64,000 nt of DNA from Protea cynaroides (taxonomy: Eukaryota > Streptophyta > Magnoliopsida > Proteales > Proteaceae), in contig CM053269.1 in the NCBI GenBank assembly GCA_028583415.1, forward strand, positions 42,211,016-42,275,015, given 5' to 3'. The translations under genes were made by a program, and so were the position numbers. The notes beneath the pieces were generated by a model. It ran no database searches. It was not told the origin of the DNA and was given only the letters and a program-made list of their open reading frames with translations. Shown here piece after piece: positions 57,681 through 64,000 of this stretch (the stretch's first letter is position 1; each line of letters opens with the position of its first letter).

Positions 57681-58880
57681 CTCAATCCGTCTTTGCACTT
57701 TTGCTTCTCCTTCAGCATCAATGCTATCCAAATTCAGTAATTGCACCATAAACAGCTCTGACAAGACAAGAAATTCCTTGTCCTCAACCTTGGTCCCTCC
57801 TCGCACAGCTGACTCTAAAGCAGCCACCTACAAAATAAACCAATGGCTATGAGTCCCAGTGGTGCAGCCAAATGGATTTCAGTGGATTATGGGATCCACC
57901 TTTTCAGAGAGGTTGTTAACCTCAGCACTGATTTTAGCAACAGCTTCAGAAGCTTTTGATATTTCTTGATTTCTCTTCATTTCCTCAAGCTTTCTCTCTC
58001 TGCTAGCTGGGTCCTCCAGGAGTACCACCTTGGACATATCCTTCACACCACCTATGTGTAAACAACAATCGTCCTCTCTTTCCTTCCCTCTGAATAACAG
58101 TCTTTGTTCTTTAGGATCCACACCAGTCTCATGAGCAAGGAGCTTCTTCAAATCCCCTACATTAAAGACCATAGAAGGCCGTAATATATCAAATTTCAAC
58201 AAGAAGAGAAACAAAGAGTTTTAACACAAAACAAAAATTACTAAAACTGGTATAAGTGAAAAAAAAGCGGGCTTCAACATCCATCTTAAAGATACATCAT
58301 TATCAACAAGAGAAACTACACACTAGTGGTTGTACAGCAATATGATAACGATCCGAAGTACTGAGAGAGATCAAATCAAGTAACAAGAAGTATATCTACT
58401 GCACAAAGATTAAAACAAACACAAAGAAGGGGGAAAATGAATCACCAAAACCAACTAGAGGTCAAAACGTCTTCCACTGAGACCAGGTAGAGCAATACAA
58501 CAATACCCAGAGAATAAACAAATCAGAGTTACAAAAGCAGAAAGAGGGAGAGAGAGAAAGAGGGGAGGGGGGGGTGGTAGGAGAGAGAGAAACGGTGAAA
58601 GTTGCAAAAATTAGGTTAATGCAAGTATTAGTAAAGTTAAATCTTTACAGGAAAAGAAGAACCCATCAAGGAAAATCTAAGAACTACCAAATGTTGCCTG
58701 AGCAGAGACGTTGACCTCGTGCTGGAAAGAATCATGGAAGACCTTGATCTTGATCGTGGATCCTGAAGCAGCAACCGCATCGTCTGTCTTCTGAACAAGC
58801 ATACCACCAGGCCCTAGCTCCGAATCGATCGCGTTATTATTCCCATTGCCCGCGACTCCTTCAAAATTGAATCCTTGCAT
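57681..58880 (-). CDS. BAG4: BAG4-like co-chaperone, exons 1-3
   Basis: Exons 58880-58688, 58156-57900 and 57827-57681; phases 1 and 0 fit, and with exon 4 (32501-32304) the protein is 264 residues, near plant BAG1-4 length. It opens MQGFNFEGVAGNG, then ELGPGGMLVQ (the RPGGM-like motif of plant BAGs), a ubiquitin-like domain (about 43-115, IKIKVFHDSFQHEVNV to KVVLLEDP) and a BAG domain (about 132-212, SEKVAALESAV to RRIEVRRVQGFVEKLD). Such proteins bind the Hsp70 ATPase domain and promote nucleotide exchange; plant BAG4 is linked to stress tolerance. An upstream TTG/AGT precedes the ATG, so translation starts at 58880 unless there is another 5' exon. All splice sites are GT-AG. Intron 1 contains a GA-rich tract (58538-58592). 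Confidence 0.9.
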
Positions 58881-59435
58881 ACTCAAGGAAGCAACAGGAG
58901 ACCAAGAACGATGGCTCTGGTTGCAAGGAAAAGAATGAAAAATAAGAGAAATTGGTTTTGAAATAAAAAAAAGAACTGTAATAATAAGTAATTCAATTAA
59001 AAAATCTTAAACAAATTTTTTTTTTTTTTACAAATTCAAGAGATTTCGTTGCAAATGAAATAAAATTAATAATAAATTTACAAGAATTTAGAGGTAGTAG
59101 TGCAATTATGTTAAGTGAATATCATACAAATTTCTATTTTACTTATGATTCAATTTCACTTTTTTCTCTTTATTTTTTTTTTTCAAAGAGATCAAAAGAA
59201 AAAAAATAACAATTAAAAAATAGAAGGAGAAGTAGGTGAGAGAGATGACGATTTTATAACGTACCAATGTTGAGTAAGCAAGCAAAAAGGAGTTGGAAGT
59301 TGTTGACAGGAAAGGAATCTTTTACAGAGAAGCGGTTGTTAACTTGTGAGTTTCGAGAGGAGATGGTGGGGAAGGTGAGAGACTCTGATAGAGAGACCTT
59401 TTTCAACAACTACTGTAAATTGAATAGAAACCCAA
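58881..59435. other. 5' flank of the BAG4-like gene
   Basis: AT-rich promoter region with T/A tracts (59012-59029, 59170-59220). A plus-strand open frame at 59267-59430 has no recognised domain. No clear TATA element was singled out. Confidence 0.4.
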
Positions 59436-59597
59436 GCGGGAGACTGGGCGGTCCAGATGGATGGCAGCCACCTGGCACTCGGAGGGATCCGAGCCCTCCA
59501 TCCGAACTTGTCGACTGGGGGGTTGGCTCGGATGAAGGGCTCGGATCCTTCCGAGTGCCAGGTGGCGGTTATCCATCCAGGTCGCCCAGTCTCCCGC
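59436..59597. repeat. Foldback element, 162 bp, with AAACCCA flanks
   Basis: Arms of about 65 bp are inverted copies: GCGGGAGACTGGGCG... and ...CGCCCAGTCTCCCGC, meeting near 59505-59525 around GTCGACTGGG. AAACCCA occurs just outside both ends, separated by one and two bases, and may be a target duplication. It is much more GC-rich than the flanks and lies about 560 bp upstream of the BAG4 start. Confidence 0.8.
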
Positions 59598-60153
59598 CCA
59601 AACCCAGGCGAAAGACGATGTGAATCCCTGTAAATCAGTAATACAAGCACATTAGTCCAATCTGGTGGCTACATCCAATCATACGGATAATAACTAGATA
59701 AACCCTGAGATCAAATAAGGGTTTTTTTCTAAACATATCTCCATTTTAGGGACCGTTCATATCTATCCAATCAGGTGTACTTGAGTGAGCTTTTAAGCTT
59801 TCTCTTCTCTTTAAACAAAGCGAAATATCAACCACACCTTCTATATTATGATGTAATCTTTTTTTCTTTTTTTTTTGGTAAAGGCTTATTTTCATGGATT
59901 TGTATTTGTTCGTGATAATATCATTAACATCCTCTGACGACATCTGAATATTATTTTGATTCATATAATAGTTAAAAAGACTTTCTTACAAATATCATTC
60001 ATTTTTATTTTTATATTTTTTTTATTTTTCATGTTTATTTTCACACCTACCTTTTACATTTTCAGAATTTCACTTGTTATATTTACATTTACCTCACGTC
60101 TGAAACGCATCATGTTCTTCATAAGCGGCATGGAGTCTTCCCATGCATCACTC

Positions 60154-60420
60154 TCAAATGCCTAAAATAGAGAAATTGAGCCACAAAACACCCGCATATG
60201 ACGTTGAAACACCAGCATTTATGAACGTCAGTAGGAAATGGACACAGATATTGGAAAGGACAGCGATCATCAAGATAAGCGTGAACACTGGAACAACGCC
60301 TAAGACATTGAGAGTTGCAGGAATCGACATTATTCCAGCTCCGTTAATGTTGTTCGACATGTTGAAAACTACGTCTGGTATAGAAGCGCCACCGCCGGTG
60401 GTGGAGCTACGGAATCGGGT
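60154..60420 (-). pseudogene. N-terminal fragment of an AVT6-like amino-acid transporter
   Basis: The frame reads RSSTTGGGASIPDVVFNMSN, then NINGAGIMSIPATLNVLG and a second hydrophobic segment (VPVFTLILMIAVLSNICVHF), and TSYAGVL, stopping at 60156-60154. Plant AVT6/AAAP transporters have an N-terminus of this type (GAVFNVSTSIIGAGIMSIP). Only the first two membrane helices remain and no start codon is in frame, so this is a truncated copy. Confidence 0.7.
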
Positions 60421-60649
60421 TCATAATCGCCACATCGATTCTAATTCAATTTTGATTTGTATTAGATGGAATCAGTTAACTTCCCTAGATCCACCAAAAC
60501 TTGATTGGGCTTATTAATAGATGAAAAAAAGAAAATACAGTGCAAGTCGTCGGATTTGCAAAGCAGACCACACCGTCGAATCCTATTAAGAGGGAAAACC
60601 CTTCCATTCAAAATCTTACACCTGTCAAGCTTCACCTTCGGAGCTTGAT

Positions 60650-61260
60650 CGCTCGGAGTGTCTCGCACTCGACATCATGCGCACGGCCTCTCATGCGCCC
60701 GGCCTCTCTGGTAGCGCTCGGAGTTACAGTCCTTCTCGGCTACGATTCTCCGTCGGAAGCCAGAGTCCTAATGTGATTATGCTACCTCCGGGGAGTCCTT
60801 CTCCCAGTCTGATACGACACCGACTATCTCAGTCGGCCATTACTCACACGCTGACACGTGTCAGTCCCAACGCTGACACGTGTCAGTCCCAGAGCTGACC
60901 AACCTAGCTTCCTTGGCTAAGGTCTCCCACTCCTACTCGGAGTCTACCATATGAGTGTCCCACAGAGCGACATGTGGCAATCCTATTGGCAGTCTACTCC
61001 CCTGAGTCCTGGTACATCCATGCTTCTTCACAATCTATAAGTAGAGGTCATCCCTCAAGGTAAGCCCTAAGTTACAAGCTATTATCACTCACCCTTCTCA
61101 CACGTTCAAACTCTCTCATCGTCCCACTCTCTAAACTGGAGATAGCACCACGCTGTCTCTTGACTGTTTACTTTGGGAATCTGATTTAGGCATCGGAGTG
61201 TACCCGGGGCTTAGGCGCCCAACTCCTTTGTCTCATATCTGTGATTGCAGGTCATTCAAA
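60650..61260 (+). mobile_element. Gypsy-type (TAT/Ogre-like) LTR
   Basis: Higher GC than its flanks, with CAATCTATAAGTAGAGG (promoter-like), CCCTAAGTTACAAGC, TGTTTACTTTGGGAATCTGATTTAGGCATCGGAGTG and GGGGCTTAGGCGCCC, a word order typical of plant Ty3/gypsy LTRs. Two direct copies of CGCTGACACGTGTCAGTCCCA lie at about 60850-60892. Exact ends are not fixed; a start near TGTCTCGCACTCG (60659) and an end near TTGCAGGTCA (61255) are possible. Confidence 0.6.
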
Positions 61261-61517
61261 GCGCGGATCGACGGACGATTTCCAACCGTAACAAATCCCA
61301 AAGCCTGGAAAAACCCTCTAGTAGTTTGGTAAGTGGATCCTATCCAAATTGCCGCAATACCCATCTGTGTTCATCCCTCCGACCATGGGTCCTATTAAGA
61401 ATGCAAGCGTCAGACTCGCGGAGGATTACTCAGACCATGGGTCCTTTACAACCTTCCATAGAGTGAAAGTCGCAGGCTTTGTAGAGCATAGCACAAAAGT
61501 AAGGGAAATTCATTTTG

Positions 61518-62020
61518 TCACTGGCATAACCCATTAATCAGAGTCACATACGTCATTATATTAGGCAGGCAGCCCTACTCAATCATTTTCTTGAAAAGCT
61601 TTGTAGCCGCTCGATGATCCTATCCTCCATGAGGAGACCCTTCATTAGAGAGGTGAAAGTGACAATGTTGGGACTGTAACCTTGCCTTAAGATTTCCCCA
61701 AAAACAGAGAAATCAAAAGGGATCTGATTCGAATTGCAGAAACAGTTGAGAAGAATGTTTATAGTAAAGAAATCAGGTGAGACTCCAATTGAGATCGTTC
61801 TTTTATAGAAGGAAATGGCGGGTAAATAATGTTCGATCCTGGCAACTGCAGTTAAAAGATGATTGAATGTGGAGACGGAAAGGCTAGGTTGAATGAGAAG
61901 CATGTGATAGAAGAATGCATTTGCATCATTGAGATCAAGAGTTCCTGATCTGCGCTTACCTTGGACGGTGTTTACGAATTGGGTTATATTGGGAGTGTCA
62001 GAGGTCGAGCTTTTCTTCAT
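61518..62020 (-). pseudogene. Truncated pentatricopeptide-repeat (PPR) gene
   Basis: It starts MKKSSTSDTPN at 62020; an upstream stretch in the same frame (RDPSTSTSSNSKI) has stops before it. P-class PPR repeats follow: NDANAFFYHMLL, VSTFNHLLTAVARIEHY, VSPDFFTINILLNCFC and YSPNIVTFTSLMKGLLMEDRI, as in restorer-like (RFL) PPR proteins. A single-base loss near 61602 shifts the frame. The old frame then continues as ATKLFKKMIE, a TAG where Lys is expected, GCLPN and VTLINGLC, and ends. Intact RFL proteins are several times longer. Confidence 0.8.
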
Positions 62021-62275
62021 AATTTTAGAATTAGAGCTGGTACTTGTAGATGGGTCTCTAATAAAGATGAAAAACCAACTCTTTTCCCAGTTTTTGGAGA
62101 AGATGAGAGGGGAGCAGCAACAGAAGCTACAGTTCTCAGCACCATTTATACATATACTGAAGGAGAGTGAGGAAGAGAGAGAGAGAGAGAGAGACTAGCA
62201 CCAAGGATTATCCTTATACATGTGAGACGGATTTTCCGGCCATCCAATCCTAATTGTCTACGGTTGTCTGTAAGC

Positions 62276-62428
62276 ATGGAGGATGCCCAACGTGGTTCGG
62301 CGATTCCACTATTTTCTACCATAGGAAAGCCGACGACGGATGGTGGAGCATTTTCTGAGTTGATCTCCCAGAAAATTTCCAAAATATGGACGGGTCTGAT
62401 AATTGCAGCAGTAATCCTCACCGGATAA
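62276..62428 (+). CDS. Small ORF with a C-terminal hydrophobic segment (50 codons)
   Basis: It starts MEDAQRGSAIPLFSTIGKP and ends IWTGLIIAAVILTG before TAA. A hydrophilic start and clean C-terminal hydrophobic segment make it protein-like, but it could be an exon piece or chance. The region is less AT-rich than its flanks. Family not recognised. Confidence 0.25.
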   Translation: MEDAQRGSAIPLFSTIGKPTTDGGAFSELISQKISKIWTGLIIAAVILTG

Positions 62429-62429
62429 C

Positions 62430-62950
62430 ATCACTGGGAGTCCACGCGTTTACTCCATCAGTTTCACGAGATAGTAATTGTAATTGGGTTGCCTTCACAT
62501 CTCGACGGCCTAAGAATAACTACCGGCACGTTGAGATCTTTGATTTACAATCGGAAATAAACTGCCTTTTTTTATAAATTAAAAAGGTAAAATATAAATG
62601 GATAATTTTGTCATTAAGGAATTTAAAATGGTGACACATCATCAGTTAAAGACCATGACTATTGATCAATGTTTTCAAAAGTAGAAAATGTTAGTAATAT
62701 TATCACAAAAAAATGTAGATGAGTAAGATTAAGCCATTCCATAAGGGATGTGACTGATATTTTTCCCTTTTTTTATTTGTTTGATATAAAACTTTATCTC
62801 CTCTCTTGGTTGATAGTTGTTGCAAAAGTCCAATGATAGATGAACTCTGTACTAAGTTTCTAGGCAACTTACAGTTTCTCATCCTCAAGACCCATAGAGA
62901 TGTTCTATTTTAATAACTAATCCCTTCTCCTCCCATTAAAGAGATAATGA
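62430..62950. other. No gene seen
   Basis: AT-rich sequence with only short domain-free frames. Confidence 0.4.
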
Positions 62951-63505
62951 TTGATTGTGGTTGCCATGTGTCCCATTAAAGAACCATCAGACGTCTGTAA
63001 CAACTCCAACAAGAAGAGACTGAATGTGTACAACATGGATAGTGAGGTGACATGTGGGTCACCTCACTTACAAGTTTGCATACATCTGGGTCGGCAATTC
63101 GTAGACTCAATATCCTGGTCAATGTGTTTGGCCCTTTCACCAGCCCATTTATGGACATCAGAACCCTCCTTTGGTTGCCCCAACAACAATGTTGGCCTTG
63201 AGAGCATGGTTTTTAATCTCGAAAGCCTCTTGACTAGAACTGCTACAAATTCATTTGGTAATGGTTACTACCAAGGATCCGCAGAGGCACCTTTGGAGGC
63301 TGCTTCAACTTGCCCTGGTATCTATGGCAAGGGAGCTTATCATGGTTATGCTGGAGAGCTTTTCGTGGATTCGATGACTGGTGCTAGCTACAATGCCCAT
63401 AGCATAAATGAGAGGAAGTACCTGCTTGGGTCCCTGTATGATCTTACCACATCTTCATGCTCAACACTGGTTTATAATTGTAGCAAAGTAGCTGATTGTA
63501 TATAG
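62951..63505 (+). CDS. Unrecognised ORF, possibly the 3' exon of a plant gene
   Basis: The frame is open for 184 codons. The second half looks like genuine protein: NSFGNGYYQGSAEAPLEAAS, GIYGKGAYHGYAGELFVDSM and ERKYLLGSLYDLTTSSCS, ending in VADCI before TAG. The first half (before about 63180) is less convincing and may be intron. The stop falls just before a GA microsatellite. I cannot name the family. Check whether GAYHGYAGELFVDSMTGASY-like residues occur in annotated plant proteins. Confidence 0.4.
   Translation: MIVVAMCPIKEPSDVCNNSNKKRLNVYNMDSEVTCGSPHLQVCIHLGRQFVDSISWSMCLALSPAHLWTSEPSFGCPNNNVGLESMVFNLESLLTRTATNSFGNGYYQGSAEAPLEAASTCPGIYGKGAYHGYAGELFVDSMTGASYNAHSINERKYLLGSLYDLTTSSCSTLVYNCSKVADCI

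Positions 63506-63507
<2 letters not shown>

Positions 63508-63552
<45 letters not shown>
63508..63552. repeat. (GA)n microsatellite
   Basis: An uninterrupted GA run of more than 20 units directly after the stop of the preceding ORF. Confidence 0.95.
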
Positions 63553-63555
<3 letters not shown>

Positions 63556-63600
63556 GGAAGAGGTAGCGTTCAAACCTGGAATGGTTCTTCATTGGTCTCC

Positions 63601-63760
63601 AACTTGCCAAGGAGAAGAAAGGGTTCTTCGTTGGTTAAAGAACTTGCCGAGGAGAAGAAAGGGTTCTTTGTTGATTAGAGAACTTGCAAAGGAGAAGAAA
63701 GGGTTCTTCGTTGATTAGAAAACTTGCAGAGGAGAAGAAAGGGTTTTCTTTAGTGAGAGA
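63601..63760 (+). repeat. 40-bp tandem repeat, four units
   Basis: Units of AACTTGCC(A/G)AGGAGAAGAAAGGGTTCTTCGTTG(G/A)TTA(A/G)AG repeat four times with few changes; the last is shortened. The remaining bases to 64000 show no gene. Confidence 0.9.
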
Positions 63761-64000
63761 TATAGGTCGCATGTGATAGGAGGTCTCGGCAAAAGTCGAG
63801 GATTCTTATTTTAAAATGGGTGCTCTTTTTCTCCTTGCTCCCATTTTCCAACTCCACCCAAGTTGCTCTAGCCAACCGAGAGTTTCTTTTTTTAGCTCTC
63901 ATTTGCTTGCTTCGATATCAATTTTTAGACCGGTTCACTCCCTAGGAGTTGGAATCAAACCGGATTTACCAAAAGAGATTATGCTTCCAAATGATTCCCT

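Noticed and set aside
59267..59650. Overlapping frames of 118 and 103 codons on both strands
   Set aside because: Much of both frames is the palindromic GC-rich foldback at 59436-59597, which stays open by composition.

Overview
This window is nuclear DNA from a flowering plant. The evidence is AT-rich sequence, spliced genes of plant-specific families (a LAX1/ROX-type bHLH factor, a ZIP6-type metal transporter, a BAG4-type co-chaperone, PPR and AVT fragments), very long introns, and dense plant transposon families: Ty1/copia, Ty3/gypsy-like LTRs, TRIM, tRNA-derived SINEs, hAT-type MITEs and Pack-MULEs. The species cannot be named from the sequence. Very long, transposon-filled introns fit a magnoliid or early-diverging eudicot, but that is inference. 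All gene structures were built by hand from splice sites and remembered protein families.

Left part (1-18.8 kb): transposon debris comes first (LTR with polypurine tract, a 935-bp hAT-type element, a complete 318-bp TRIM). Seven exons of a 2-oxoglutarate/Fe(II) oxygenase follow on the minus strand (9874 down to 4397); its last exons are not visible. Then come a solo LTR, a 585-bp hAT-type element, a tRNA gene with anticodon TAT, and an intact single-exon bHLH gene (15803-15216, minus). Middle part (18.8-32.3 kb): a complete two-exon ZIP6-like gene (minus), whose 4-kb intron holds a shrunken LTR element; minisatellite-bearing relics; two copies of an unrecognised small membrane-protein sequence; a perfect solo LTR; and a LINE RNase H relic.

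Right part (32.3-64 kb): one BAG4-like gene spans 58880 down to 32304. Exons 1-3 are at 57.7-58.9 kb and exon 4 is at 32.3-32.5 kb, so intron 3 is about 25.2 kb. That intron contains two degenerate copia elements on opposite strands, a 500-N assembly gap, a 6.65-kb hAT-type element with two Pack-MULE-like elements nested inside it (one carrying scrambled SDH2 pieces), possible organelle-derived DNA and a gypsy-like LTR. Beyond the BAG4 start lie a foldback element, fragments of an AVT6-like amino-acid transporter and a PPR gene, a gypsy-type LTR and an unrecognised ORF.

The host genes are functionally unrelated; no operon-like or cluster logic links them. The strongest story is architectural: nested mobile elements with readable target-site duplications inside host introns, and transposons carrying host gene pieces.
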